64,000 nucleotides of DNA from Whalleya microplaca (lineage: Eukaryota > Ascomycota > Sordariomycetes > Xylariales > Xylariaceae): NCBI GenBank assembly GCA_022497155.1, contig MU385742.1, positions 310,001 through 374,000 on the forward strand, read 5' to 3'. Position numbers and translations under genes: made by a program. Shown here in pieces: positions 1 to 11,846 of the stretch. Below the pieces are notes generated by a model. The model was not told the origin of the DNA. It ran no database searches and saw only the letters and a list, made by a program, of their open reading frames with translations. How positions within the stretch are numbered: the first letter of the stretch is position 1; the number at the start of each line of letters is the position of its first letter.

Positions 1-1255
1 CCGCTTTACTTGGACGTAGTTCTAGGTAGCGAACCGTCAGTTTGGTCTCCCTCGTCCTCACAACTATCATCATCGAGATATCGTAGAATACATACCTGAT
101 GAGGGCCGCTGTCTACCAAGAGATGGCGGTAGTGAAAGACGTAATCCAGCTTGTGGATGACCGCGACGCTATCGCAATTCTGCAGGTACCGCAGCCGGCC
201 GCTCCACGAGTTCCCCTCGGTATGCGCAACGTACTTGAAGCGACAGAAATCCTTCATAGCAAGGACATTTGCGCGATTATGCCAGTCGATGGCCTCGATA
301 TCGCTCCAATTATGGCCTCTCGATGCCTCCACCAAGTCCCCTCTCAGCTGCGCATTGACGGCGAGGCTCCCGCGCCAGCACAGCTTTGCCTCCTTTCCGT
401 CCCAGCCACTCAAACGGTACTCGCTCTCCAGCTCGGCCACATCCTCGCGGAACTGCACGTACGACCCCACGCCGTCGTCCGGGTACGTCCACCCGTCGAA
501 GTCCGGCATGACCCACAGCCAGGGGTTATCCTCGTGGCGGGCCCAGGCCCAGCGGATGCGCTCGGGGTTCTTCTCGTTGTGCGCCGCACGGTCCTCGATG
601 TCGAGCACGAATTCGATGTCCGGCAGGGTCCGCCGGTCCGGCACCGCCGCCATCGCTCGGTACATGTTGGCGAGTGCCGCGAGGCCGCGCGAGCGGTCCG
701 GCTCCCCCTTGCGCTCCTTGATCACGTACAGCTCGCCGCGCGAGATCAGCACGTGAAACTCGCCGTGCGGGCGGCCCGCGACGTCGTCCGCCTGGTCGAC
801 CTGCACATCGGCCTCGGTGATCCGTCGGTTCTGCTTCAGGAGGACATCGCGCGCGCGGTCGAGTTCTTGGTATAAGTCCGGGAAAGCGGTCTGGTAATTG
901 GGGAATGTGAGACTATTTCAATCCCGGTCGATTTGGAGCATGCTGGGCAAGTGGTCCGCGACACGTAGGCGTTTACACTTACCTCGCACTGGTATTCCGA
1001 GAGGCCGAAGTTGAGGCCATCCCTTTCCAGGTCGAAGACCCACGACTTATCAGACTGAGAAAGGTATTTATACGTCGACTGCTCGAAATGATGCTCAACG
1101 GGCTTTGTATGTTGTCGTAGATCCGATTTTAACAAAATGAATGCTGTCAAGGTGAGTATGATGGCTAGTATCGCCCAGTAAATCCGGCGCCGGGTAAGCG
1201 CCACTGACGTTTCCCCTAATCTCCAGTTTGGAATATAAGGCTTATTGACATGCAT
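1..1255 (-). CDS. GT90 (CAP10-like) glycosyltransferase, C-terminus beyond window
   Basis: Type II membrane glycosyltransferase of family GT90 (CAP10/POGLUT-like), which transfers xylose or glucose in the Golgi/ER; the substrate cannot be told from sequence. Exons on the minus strand: 1255-983, 890-96 and 21-1 (running off the left edge). Junctions are GTAAGT/CAG and GTATGT/CTAG, all phase 0. The N-terminus has a short cytoplasmic arm and one membrane helix (about residues 23-42). Exon 2 has the family signatures: AFPDLYQELDRA after the first junction, WRGS, DFCRFKYVAHTEGNSWSGR and LRYLQNCDS. The last exon starts NYVQVKR, as GT90 proteins continue. The ATG at 1255 is chosen because it gives the TM-anchored form. 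Its 5' end overlaps by 14 bp the stop of a doubtful upstream ORF. Family call is firm; acceptor substrate unknown. Confidence 0.87.
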
Positions 1256-2095
1256 TATGAGAGCTCATGGGTGGCTCAAAGCCCGTTATGGTGGGTATGT
1301 ATACCAGATTCTCTAATAATGTATAGCTCCAATGAAGTAAAATGCTAAGAAGGACGAAGAAAAATATAAGCAAAGCAGTTTCTATCCGTCGTCTTGGTAA
1401 GCCCATCATGGCTGACCGACATAGACATATCATAGAGCGGACCCTGAGCGCGTTGGTAGGGAGTCTAGAAGGACACCGGCACGAGAATCTGATGCATACC
1501 CTGCTGGATGGCAATGTGCCATTGCATCATGCCTACCTTGACATGGCTGAATGGGGAAGCCACTGGTTGTACGACATGGAAATAGTAGCAAGCTTCGAAC
1601 CTGGTGGTGGTACGTCCGACGTGGACGCCATCAAATCGGAAGGCAGAGTCGGAGAGGAACCACACGAAAATAGCTTGACAGTAGGTCAGCTCAGTGGAGG
1701 TAAATTAAGGGGGGTGTAATTCGAGTGTGCCTGCTCTATAGCCGATAGATACTTACGAGAGCAATATCAAATTAGAGTCTCAGATGTATTATCAATCCTG
1801 CACGGTCGTGGTATAATACTGTCCTCGTTAGTTGTCCCTGCCTGCCTATCGGACAGAATTTGAAAGTGAGTAGCATAGTAAGTCTGTATCTCCATCACTC
1901 TGGGGACGGGTTGAGGAGGTGGCGCAATTATGGCTTTGGGGTTATACTTGCAGATGCTGGCAAAAGGAATCATGCAGCTTGTATTGCATACATAATTCAA
2001 ATCAGTCAAAAGATTAATAACAGGAGTATTAATAGGTAGCACCTGTAATATAAAATTGTCATGTAGAGAGTCCAATCCGCGTTTCAACGACTGTC
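1242..2095 (-). CDS. doubtful spliced membrane-protein gene, or its decayed relic
   Basis: Family not recognised. Three minus-strand stretches look coding and could be exons of one gene: about 2095-1865 (contains NTPVINLLTDLNYV, PPPQPVPRVMEIQTYYATHFQ), about 1690-1530 (AIFVWFLSDSAFRFDG, opening after TACTGTCAAG), and about 1480-1242 (helix ALLIFFFVLLSILLHW, stop at 1242). The second stretch has a candidate GTAGGC donor, but the first lacks a clean one, and no start codon could be fixed. The stop overlaps the start of the downstream GT90 gene. It may be a real multi-intron integral membrane protein or a degenerating copy. Proline-rich and hydrophobic composition, with no catalytic motif, prevents a functional call. 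Confidence 0.3.
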
Positions 2096-3766
2096 AAAGC
2101 TACATACCACCATCCGTCAACAGCATATCGTATTGATTCATTTGTCCACTTGACACTTCATTAGTATTAGTCGAATTCTATCTATGAGAGGCAACCTTAT
2201 CGCAACACTTACTTGTTGATTGATATACAGCACCGAGGTTATCCTCGCTGCTGTGTAATCCGATTAGATGTAATAGGATAGAAGACTGGCCAGGTACTAC
2301 AACCTATGTCACCCTTTCTATGTGGTAATAGATGACTAGCCTGTGTCTCATTTTACTCTACAGTGGATCATAGAATTATATATCAAGCGGTTTTTATGGT
2401 CGTCTTTTTCACTCTTGCTCGGGAATAGGAATCATAGCTTCAACTACTCAGAGCAATTAGGAGAACAGAGAACTATCTATGTATTAACTAACAAAACCTA
2501 ACTTTAAGTTATGAGAGCTCTTTTATGACTGGTATTGTTGAGGAAACACTAGTCGAAGTTCTTCGAGATAATTTACCTCCATTGTTGCGAATTCGCTACG
2601 TCGTCGTCATGTGTCGTCAAAATCTAGGTTAGCTGTGCCGCATCGATCCAAGATCTAATAGCTAGGATCGACTATAGTAGCACGATGTCCCCTTAGTTCT
2701 TGGCAATTGTTGACATGGTTAGCTGCACATACATTAGCTTTCGGGAACTCCCGAATCTCGACCACTTAAGGAGCTAGTTCGCGCCCCAAGTGGTCTTCGC
2801 GATTCTGATATTGGAGAGAGACTCCTTGCGATCTCGTCCGTGGGTTTACAAGGCGCAGAACAGTCATTCTAAGGGACCTAAGTAGCCAAGGCCCATACGT
2901 AGGCCCGTAAGCGGCATTCCATTGCAACTGCAAGGATGCGACCTTCCAATCGACTGCTACGTAGTAGACAAGGATCTGCCATCGATGGGATGGCGCGCTA
3001 TTGGGATCCAGCAGGACACCAAATTAGGGACCGAAGCGCCATCAGCCTGTCAATCAAGCTTTTAATGGCCCATTGAATCGTTCTAGTATTTACCAATGTG
3101 ACGAGACCTTTCTCACAAATACGAGACACCTGCATATAATCTTACCATTTGCAACTCTGACACTCCGCAACTACCGGCAATTAATTCGTCGTTGTCGTTA
3201 CTATGAGAGCGGGAATTCTCAACTCATCCTCCTTGGAATTACATCGACACGAGTATATCTTGCGTTTAGTTGTTAAAGACGCATCTAGGCCCAACAGCAA
3301 GATCCCCCCACCTATTGACATATTCACATCGCAAAACCACACAGCTGGGTGTGGATATTGGGTGGCGGCGTTGGCTTGTCGTATTGACGGAGCCAAGCCT
3401 GGTAGGTCAATAAATGTCACCAACATGCATTTTCTTTCAGCTGTGAGAGCGAGATGCAGTGTCGCTTAAAACACCCCATCACCAATGGGTATGCGAAGAC
3501 GCCTCTCGGCCTAACTGAGCTGAGAGTTGAATATTCTTCTTGGTCCGAACCTCACCTCTTTCGCTTCTTGCTTAACGATGTATTGAGTTGCTTCGTACAT
3601 ATTAATCTTTCTTGGTCGTTGTGGATGTTGTCGAGTCCTCAAGAGTCGCCGCATAGTTGGGAATACGCTCGTTTCAGTTGCTGAAACGTTCAGCTCTTGT
3701 AATTGAGGGCTTCAAGCGCAGCCTACGTTCGCTTCTAGTCGTTCGTTAAAGTCCACTTTCCCCGCG
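2096..3766. other. intergenic, no supported gene
   Basis: About 1.7 kb with only short ORFs lacking family signatures. The last 300 bases before 3767 are likely promoter and 5' UTR of the GH128 gene. No repeat, tRNA or hairpin stood out. Confidence 0.6.
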
Positions 3767-4775
3767 ATGCGTCGCTCATGCGTTCTGCTGGCTGCGATCC
3801 CCTCAGTCGTATTCGCGCAAACGCGATCGGCAAAGCGCGGTCTCGTCTTCATCCCGAGCGCAGATACGCCGCAGGATAATCAAATCTGGGTGCGATCTGG
3901 GTCCGATTTAACATGGTATTACAACTATGTAGAGACGCCTTCTCCCGCCTTTAGCGACGTATCCCAAGAGCAGTTCGAGTTCGTTCCGATGCTATGGGGC
4001 GCCAGAAACGATACGTCGTTCCTCGACTCGGTCGAGAGTTTAATCAAGTCAGGCCGCAACATATCCTATGTGCTGTCTTTCAACGAGCCGGATAGTGCGT
4101 ACGGCGGTGGTAGCAATATCGAGCCTTCGGTCGCAGCGGATGTATGGGTCAAAAATATCGCACCTCTGGCAGAAAAGGGAGTCAAACTAGGACTACCGGC
4201 CTGCACTGCTGGAGAGGGAGGGATCCCGTGGCTGCAGCAGTTCCTAGGCCATTGTTCGGACCTAATCAGCACCGGCAACGAGAAGAAAAACTGCACGTAT
4301 GACTTCGTGAGCATCCATTGGTATGGGAACTTCGAGGGGCTAGCTAGTCACCTAGGCTCCTATTCTGCAGCGTAAGTAGCTAACAACTTAATTATCCCGT
4401 ACTCGATTGCCAACCTATAGAACTCTATACAGGTTCCCCAACGTTTCGCAATGGATCACCGAGTATAACTACGACAACCAGGACCTCTCTACAACCGAGG
4501 CATTTTACAACACGTCCTCCGAGTACTTTGACCGCATGGATTCTGTCGCGCGATACAGTTTCTTCGGCTCTTTTCGATCGGACCAAAGCAACGTCGGGGC
4601 TAATGCTGTAATGCTAAGCAAAGACGGAAAGCTTACGGATATCGGCTCATGGTATCTCGGCGGTACCGCCACCGGCGTTGACCCTCAGTCCGCGGCAGGA
4701 CGAAATCAGGCCCCCGTTGCGTATACAATTGCTGTCGCCCTAGCCGGATGCGCTGCTCTATTGTTCGTATGGTGA
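3767..4775 (+). CDS. GH128 (Asl1-like) secreted, GPI-anchored beta-1,3-glucanase
   Basis: Predicted 315-residue glycoside hydrolase family 128 enzyme (Asl1-like catalytic domain), expected to cleave beta-1,3-glucan in the cell wall. Exons 3767-4371 and 4433-4775; the 61-nt intron has GTAAGT and CTATACAG ends, phase 2. Residues 1-17 are a signal peptide ending near FAQ. The domain starts at KRGLVF and includes the W/Y-rich TWYYNYVE segment, SFNEPD with the acid/base Glu (about E107), VSIHWYGNFE, and WITEYN with the nucleophile Glu (about E212). The C-terminus has a small-residue omega-site region followed by a hydrophobic tail ending CAALLFVW, typical of GPI attachment. Several NxT/S glycosylation sites are present. 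Both catalytic acids are intact, so the enzyme should be active. The start is the first ATG that yields a signal peptide. Confidence 0.92.
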
Positions 4776-6319
4776 GGGTCATGGTCCTCCACAGCACAGC
4801 CGGGAACCCGCACCCTTGAACTATAGTTTCAATAGGTATATTTTCGTTTTCACCTGCTGGTCACCATTTTGGCCCTCAGGCATCGGACATCCTAGCCAGT
4901 TCTGCCATCATCAATATTTACAGGACGATTAGCGTTAGACACTCCATAGAGCTTCATCGTTGGCTCCGAGTGGAGTCCTTTTGTTTTCTCGACATCTTTT
5001 TAGTCGACGTTCACATAGCCAGGCGTTCTCATGGATATATTTTGGGTTATATAGAAGCCAGATCTTGGATAGACTATCATTTTAGGGGAACTGGGCACCG
5101 AGGCTTCAATGAATACACTTGCTTTTAAACGTCACTCGAAACCATAAGGCATCTACAGCTGATGCAAACGGGATAGTCTACCCCGAACGCTGATTTCCAT
5201 GTTTATTTTATGTCTGCCTCTTTGGTCCCTAAGGAGTCTCCACAGGGTCTCGCGATGATACTGTGGCCAGGCATAAAAATCTAGTAACGACCCAAATGAT
5301 CCCATGCGATCATCGTAGTTACACAAGACCTGTGGTGTCCGGTGTACGGAGGTATATAAGAGGCTTACAATCCTAGCATCTAGCTTTACTAATATATTAA
5401 CAAGCCTTTTAGACAGAGACTATTGTATGCCCAAACCCCTATAACATGCACACAGTATATTATTTGATACACTAAGCTTAAGCTACACACAAACCATCTA
5501 TTATGTTTAGCTACTCTGTACCATTCCTGTCATGTTATATAATTAGTTTGTGACTGGATATGTCTAAAGACATGTAGGTAAAGCGAGTGGAATGCAATAT
5601 GGCATTTCTACCATGTAAATCCACCTGCGACAACAACGACGCCGGAATCTCCTGCGCGGCAATTGAGCCTTGTCTATTCTGTAAACTGTACAGACCCGCG
5701 ATAAACCTGAGCCAGAGTCGTTCTCTATAATTGTAAACTGATTACTGAGTTCCATACATTATATAGACGACTCTCATATATGGTTCACGAATGCTTAGCC
5801 AATCAAATAGTATTTCCGTGATTCAAACAGGTATGTCAATCGTTCCTACAAGAGAGGTATCTACATGGAACGACTGCGGTATCTATTACTGCTGATTGAC
5901 CTGTTATGTGACATGAAAATCTCTAATGAATACCAGAGAGTTGAAGTCGTTTACTGTCCTTGGAACTGCCTAGTCCACTAAAACTACAGCGATCCCAGGT
6001 ACTGTATCTATCCTAGAAATCCAGCGACTCGTGAGCTAAGTTAGCTGATTAGTGAACTAAAATAATAAATACTGGGGGTGATCTGCCGAAGACCGAGCTG
6101 GCCGACAGCCTCGGCAAAATGCGATGATCCCCCGGATATAATCCCCTCGTAAAGCGTTCATGTTTCTGTGTGATCCTTTATTAACTTCTGGCAATGCCAC
6201 TTGACCGGTTACATCTGCCTGCTATTTTGTTCAAGTAGAGAAACGCCATAACCATTCCTCTCTAGCTTCTTCTTCTTTGAATAGCATTGTTTCATTCATA
6301 CCTGATTACCGTAGCAAAG
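4776..6319. other. intergenic between GH128 and thiolase genes
   Basis: About 1.5 kb of moderately AT-rich sequence with no ORF showing family signatures. The right-hand part is the thiolase promoter and carries the CCTCGG element listed separately. A small minus ORF at 5564-5755 has no recognisable feature. Confidence 0.6.
6109..6114 (+). promoter_or_regulatory. candidate FarA/FarB-type fatty-acid response element CCTCGG
   Basis: The hexamer CCTCGG lies about 206 bp upstream of the thiolase ATG. CCTCGG is the core bound by the fungal Zn2Cys6 regulators FarA/FarB (CTF1 family), which induce beta-oxidation genes on fatty acids. The assignment rests on the match plus the function of the downstream gene. 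A hexamer occurs by chance often (another is at 11884-11889), so support is modest. Confidence 0.35.
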
Positions 6320-7775
6320 ATGGCAGCCGATCGAGTCAACTCTATTCTAAAGCACCTCTCGCCGGGCTCCCCACTGGCTGCGATGTAAGCAGCGCATCCT
6401 GTATTGTGTCAGCAGATCCTAGACTTGAATTTCGATCGGGTCGACTCAGAGATTTTGAGTTCAGAGGATTGAGATATAGGAAGAAGCTGATATCCGACTC
6501 TAGCACGTCGAAGAATCCAGATGATATCGTCATTACGCTCGCGATCCGGACTCCCCTGTGCAAGGGCAAGAAGGGCGGGTTCAAGGACACAACGGTCGAG
6601 TATCTGATGTACTCGATCCTCAAGTCCACGCGCGAACGCCTGGGCTTCTCTCCCGACCTAGTGGAGGATATCTGCATGGGCAATGTATGTGTGATTCCAA
6701 TGATTCCAATCGAAGACTCCAGCGTCTAGCTGCATGGGGAATGTCTACTAATCGTTGCCAATGGTCATGACAGGTCTCCGACGCGAAAGCAGCGTACAAA
6801 GCGCGCGCAGCCGCACTCTCGGCCGGCTTCCCCAACACCACGAGCGCCTCCTCCGTAAACCGCTTCTGCTCCTCGGGTCTGAAGGCCACGGCCGACATCG
6901 CGCACCAGATCTTGGCCGGCTCGATCGAGATCGGCATCGCGGCCGGCACCGAATCTATGACTATAGGCGGTGATGCGCTCGAACAGCCCTTCGACGAGGA
7001 GGTGACGAAGCACAGCCAGGAGGCGCTCGACTGCATGATGGCGATGGGCTGGACGAGCGAGAACGTGGCCAGGGATTTCGGGCTCACGCGCGAAGTCATC
7101 GACCAATATGCCGCGGAGAGCTTCAGGCGGGCCGAGGAAGCACAGAAGGCCGGTTGGTTCGACGACGAGATCGTGCCGGTCACCACGAAAGTCAAGGGGC
7201 CGGATGGGGAGTTGAAGACCGTTACCTTGACGAAAGATGAGGGCATTAGGCCGGGGACGACGGCGGCTAGCTTAGGGAAGATCCGTGTCGCCTTTCCTCA
7301 ATGGGGCCCGATAACTACCGGAGGCAACGCTAGTCAGGTTACCGACGGCGCCGCGGCGGTGGTGCTCATGAAGCGATCCAAGGCCACCCAGCTCGGGCTG
7401 CCGATCATGGCGAAATACGTCGGCTCGACTGTCGCTGGTCTAGCACCGAGGATCATGGGTATCGGCCCCACGGTCGCGATCCCCAAGCTTCTTAAACAGC
7501 ATAATATCACCCTGGATGACTGCGATGTAATCGAGGTCAACGAGGCATTTGCGACGATGGCTGTCTATACTCGAGATTATTTGAAGTTGAATTGGGCGAA
7601 GATGAATCCGCGCGGAGGTGCTATCGCACTCGGCCATCCACTTGGTATGACGGGAGCTCGACAGATTGTTACGGGATTGAGCGAATGCAGGCGCACGAAG
7701 AAAAAGATATTGCTGACGAGTATGTGTATTGGAACAGGAATGGGTATGGCTGGTCTATTTGTGAATGAACAATAA
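6320..7775 (+). CDS. POT1: peroxisomal 3-ketoacyl-CoA thiolase
   Basis: Last enzyme of the beta-oxidation cycle: thiolytic cleavage of 3-ketoacyl-CoA to acetyl-CoA and a shortened acyl-CoA, in the peroxisome matrix. Exons 6320-6384, 6504-6684 and 6774-7775 give 415 residues, the usual length. Introns start GTAAGC and GTATGT; the second carries an ACTAAT-type branch site near 6749. The N-terminus has an exact PTS2 nonapeptide, RVNSILKHL, at residues 5-13. The nucleophilic Cys lies in NRFCSSG (about C114), the catalytic His in ALGHPLG (about H370), and the second Cys in SMCIGTG (about C400); NEAF is present. An in-frame ATG-like start further upstream (6277) is unlikely because it would place the PTS2 signal inside intronic sequence. 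It ends tail-to-tail with the next gene, 156 bp apart. Confidence 0.97.
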
Positions 7776-7931
7776 TCTACATATTGATTTAGATCAGATG
7801 ATCGAGGAAAGGGGTTGGCATTGATGCTACTTCTCCTTCGCTTCCTATTAATGTATATGAGATCGAAACGCTAGATATATAATGTATTATACCTCGCTCA
7901 AATACTTTAATGGGTAGCTCAGCTGGCTGTA

Positions 7932-9692
7932 TCATCTTGCTCCACATATCTGGCCCATAGTAGCCTTCGCCGCAGCAAGCTCTTGGTCGGACGGCATGTT
8001 GACAACCATCAGATATAAGACATCCTTGCCATCAAGGTCAGTTCTCGCATGGTATAAATACGGATCTAGTACAACGTACCTTTTTCAAGGCCTTCCTAGC
8101 AAGTTTTGGGGCGGCAAGGAGACTTGAGACGGGAGCCGCAGCTACGCTCTGCAGAGAGACATCACGATCATCCCTCCGACGACCCAACCTAGAGTCCTCA
8201 CTTCGCCGGCCCTTCGATCGCCTCCCGGCAGAACCTTGTCTAGTCACTCGCCTTCTCTCCCTGGCCTGCGGATTAATATAGCCTCCCGTCGCTAGCGAGA
8301 CTATCGAGCCGCTGTTGGCAGCGTGGTTGGGGTCTGCAAACCTCGAGTTGAACTTGGGCTTGTCGGCCTGGTTTGCAAGCAGGTTATTGGGATTCGCGCC
8401 GGCCTGTTCGATAATATCATAACATTAGCACCAGGCTTATAAGTAGAAGAAGACAGGAGGTACAAACGTACGTATTCCGCTTGCGCCCTACGATCATAGT
8501 AGTCATCGATGAAAGCTTTTGCCCGTTGAAGTTTCTGCTTGAACCCTTCATTCTGTTGACCATCCGCGACATCATCACTGTCTATGGCCGCGTCCAGTGC
8601 GGGGAAGACCAGAGGCGCTGCGGCCGGAAAGGATAACTCGCCGTATGTCTTCCCATTCGAACTCTGGAACTTATTCCGCATGCCGGACTCGTACGATGTC
8701 AGGGCTGCTGAGACGGTTGAGTTGATGTCGATCATTGGATGGAGCTCTTTATCGTCGGGGCGCCAAGTCATGATCAAGCAGAACACGCCCTTAGGGCGGA
8801 ACAGCTCAGCATTGGTCTTGTGCAGAAACTTGTTCGTCCTACATCACATATATTGTTAGGGCGGTTTATTTGATTTAGCCTTGGGGATATGAATGGTCCC
8901 AATCACGTTCAGGTATATGCTACATTATGAGTTTTCCGCGTTACTTACCTCTGGTTTGCTTGCAAGTTCTCGGCGATGCCGACAGATCTCTCAATGGCGA
9001 GGGAAACTGCCCAAGCGAACGAAGAGGGCAGAGCCCCCGCCGCTATGCCGGCCAAATTAATCGTCTGGAGCCAAGGCGACGCCTGAGTGGACTTTTCGAA
9101 GGTGTCGAGGAAAGAGAGCCAGGTCGCCTGCTCGATGCCGACGTTTCTCAGCTCCGGCGCATAGGCTCGGATGAAGCCCCGACTGCGCTCCTTCGGTCTG
9201 CGTTGCGGCAGGACCACAGGCATCTCAAGTCTGCCAGTGGGCTCGGGCAACGGCATATCGTTTTGCGACAGATGACTTGCGCGAGCTTGATGGTCCTGCG
9301 TGGTAGCTAGGAGTTCATCCTGCACTTCGTCGAGCTCCCACTGCTCTTCTGTCGGGTCGGCCTCGATCCCTTCTGTGTCCTGGTGTTCATCTCCCTCGAT
9401 GCCGGCAGAATGTAGGGTACGCCCCTCATCCTGCGTTTTCTGCTTCTCCTGCTTCTTCTTCTCGCTGTAAGCTTGTATGCCTTCTGATACAAGGCCTACT
9501 CCTCCCGCGACGCCCCGAGTGGCGGTCCCGATGATGGACCTGATGGTAGGTCGGCCTCCTGCCGCCTCATGTTAGCATCTACCTTGCTAGACTTTGCTCA
9601 ATACAAGACCCTTTCCAAAGCTAGCACGTAAACTTTAAAGGGATGACTACTCCGCCAGCAATCAACTCACCGGTTCCGGTTCTGTCCCGCAT
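7932..9692 (-). CDS. conserved-looking fungal protein of unknown function
   Basis: No named domain recognised. Five exons, minus strand: 9692-9671, 9558-8949, 8838-8472, 8403-8080 and 8024-7932. All junctions are GT-AG (GTGAGT, GTAAGT, GTACGT, GTACGT) with consistent phases, giving 471 residues. The N-terminus has a Gly-rich amphipathic stretch (TIRSIIGTATRGVAGG) followed by a charged coiled-coil-prone region (SEKKKQEKQK) and an acidic linker. The middle (about residues 100-330) contains RSRGFIRAYAPEL, a helical region with GIAAGALPSSFAWAVS, and VFCLIMTWRPD. The region after exon 4 starts is basic (RRRVTRQGSAGRRSKGRR), and the tail DVLYLMVVNMPSDQEL is strongly structured. The clean splice phases argue for a functional gene. 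No transmembrane helix is certain and no catalytic motif was found. Confidence 0.85.
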
Positions 9693-10771
9693 CGTCTTCA
9701 AGTGCCGTTCTTTTCTACCTTAGCTATGTATGAGCTTCTACGTGAGAAAATTTAGGATGGGCGAAGAATAGTTTTCTCGTTGTGATGGAAGGAAAAGATA
9801 TATATTTATATAAAATCCTTTTAGACATAGATCTACATCCTCACAACCTGACCTCTCGTAGCTTGCGACGAAACACGGGATTGCTATCCTAAATGTATAA
9901 GCCTTATGGGGCTTGCATGAGGGATGAGGCAGTGTCTTATCCTGACTCTGGGTCTGAATGCCACATGCATGTTGAACTAAGCTTTCTTAACAGCGGGTAC
10001 TTGACCAGTTGAAGAAAATAGACCAATTATCTTATAGGAGTAACCAATTTTGATGATAGTTGTGGAAATATCCATAATAGGTACTACTGCCATGTGCTCG
10101 CACTCGCTTATAAAGTATATGCAGCGTAGTCTAGGCAAGATCGAAATCCTGGAACTACTGCCACGTCAGGCGGTCCACGGATTTAAAATACCAAGCTCGA
10201 ATAGCCTGCAAGCGAGACATAGCGAAACCGAAACCGAAGATGAATCTTTTCCAATAAGAAAAAAGTATTAAAATGATATTTAAATAGGACTTCAAATTCT
10301 CTACTTGACTATATAAAGCAATGTTTGAATTGCACTTATTGTTGTTCACGAAAAGGGACAAAAATTGTTATCTTAGAGGGGCCGTATTTAGGATGGTAAT
10401 TCAAATCTGTAGGCCGCCGCCTGAACGTGTCGCGAAGTGCTTAGCAACAAGGTGACCTACATAGCAGTGTAGGTCTTAATAGAAAGATTATCAACTATAT
10501 CAAGGCGAGTAGCTGTCATTCCGGCTTCCGTGACATGTAAGTCTTCCCCTTATCCAACATTCACAGCTAAAGCTGAAGAACTCTTCGGAGCCAGAAATTG
10601 AACATCTCATAAGACGGATCCCGTTTTTCAGTACATGCACCGCATCGAAGGGATAGGGTATTTACTATATCGTATCATTTCTATACAATAAGCCAGACAT
10701 TATCAATACTAAACATAATATCACACCCCCCAATCATCATCCCAGTAACCTCTACTCATCCATATCCGAAC
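9693..10771. other. intergenic
   Basis: About 1.1 kb between the starts of the unknown-function gene and the 3' end of the next minus-strand gene. No ORF with family features. Confidence 0.6.
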
Positions 10772-11846
10772 CTATAGAAGCACAGCAAAAGCCCAATTGA
10801 CATTGGCGTCCTGAGATTTCATCAAACCGGTTTTCAGCCAGCACTTGTGCTGGGTTCCCACATCGCCCTCGAGGTAGCCCCAGCCGCATCCCGTACAATT
10901 TGTTGTTCCAGCACAGTTTTTTATGCAGTCAAGCATGTCCTCCGTAAGCACCTGTCGCAAATCGGTCGCTTGGCCATTCCCACTATAGTCCACGCCGCAG
11001 AGGCGCAAGAACTGCTTGTTCGATCCTGGTACTTGGTATGTCGTCCCGTTAACCGCGGGACAATCTAGTTTTCCCTCCGCGTTACCTGTTGGGCTAGAAG
11101 TTGAGGATGTAGACGTTTTTGAAGAGAGAGGTGTGTTCATCGACGATAAGCTCGTTATCGGTGCATCGGAAGTTGAGACTGTAGTTATAGATGAAGAACT
11201 TCAGTATGTTAGTATCTTATAATAAAGCATTAGTCTCATAGGTAATATGTGCTTATATAGGGTGCAGCCCGCAAGCGATAATTCAAAAGTCTACGAACCG
11301 TGATGCAGCAGCAGGCACCGCAGACCCAGATTCATGCTTAGCCCTGGAACCCACACCAACCCCCACGCCAACCCCAATTGCAACTAGCAACAAGAGCCCT
11401 ATCAGCGCAACCAGGATCCAGAACCGTGATCTCCGTACCCCGAATATCCTCTTCCCCGAGGATGGCGACTTGTTATGAGACGCTATCACAAGCCCATCAT
11501 TGGCAATGGGTGGTCCGGCAACCGAGGGTCGCGGGCTCACGGGCGGCGTCGCATCGCCGAGCCATGACGATGGGTTGCCGTTCTGTTTCTCGGAGGTGGG
11601 CGCAAAGTAAGCCCGAGATGCGCTCTTGAGATCATTGAACTCGCGCTTAGTAAAGAAGTCGAAACCGCGAAACTCGAAGGAGGGCGATTTAGGAGCCGCA
11701 GCTATTGCTACTCGTGCTGGGGCTCGCGGCGGCGATGGTGGTAGTGGTTGTGATGATGGTAGCGAGTCTGGCTGCGATATTTGTTGTTGCTGCTGCTTCG
11801 GTTTGCCTAGGACAGTTTTGTCCGGCTGAGCAGACGCCAACGCCAT
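10772..11846 (-). CDS. single-pass membrane protein with Cys-rich (PAN/WSC-like) ectodomain
   Basis: Two exons, 11846-11299 and 11198-10772, give 324 residues. The donor is the unusual GTTCGT; the acceptor is CTGAAG, and phase 2 is consistent on both sides. The N-terminal half is cytosolic, Pro/Gln-rich, with polyQ and KSPSFEFRGFDFF. A single helix (about residues 142-166) begins RFWILVALIGLLLLVAIG and ends in alternating Gly-Val, flanked by basic residues. Outside is a Ser/Thr-rich linker and a compact domain with seven or eight cysteines (LDCPAVNG, FLRLCGVDY, MLDCIKNC, CTGCGWGYLEG, KCWLK), like PAN/apple-type domains of fungal surface proteins, so a wall-sensing or adhesive role is possible. 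An in-frame TGA 15 bp upstream of the ATG fixes the start. Ligand unknown. Confidence 0.82.

Noticed and set aside
99..875. 258-codon plus-strand ORF opposite the GT90 gene
   Set aside because: Antisense reading of GC-rich coding DNA; composition is Arg/Ala/Val-rich with no domain, while the minus frame has full GT90 motifs.
7910..7985. Possible tRNA (A-box-like TAGCTCAGCTGG)
   Set aside because: No B box (GGTTCGAnnCC) at the right distance and no cloverleaf; the region overlaps the end of the unknown-function gene.
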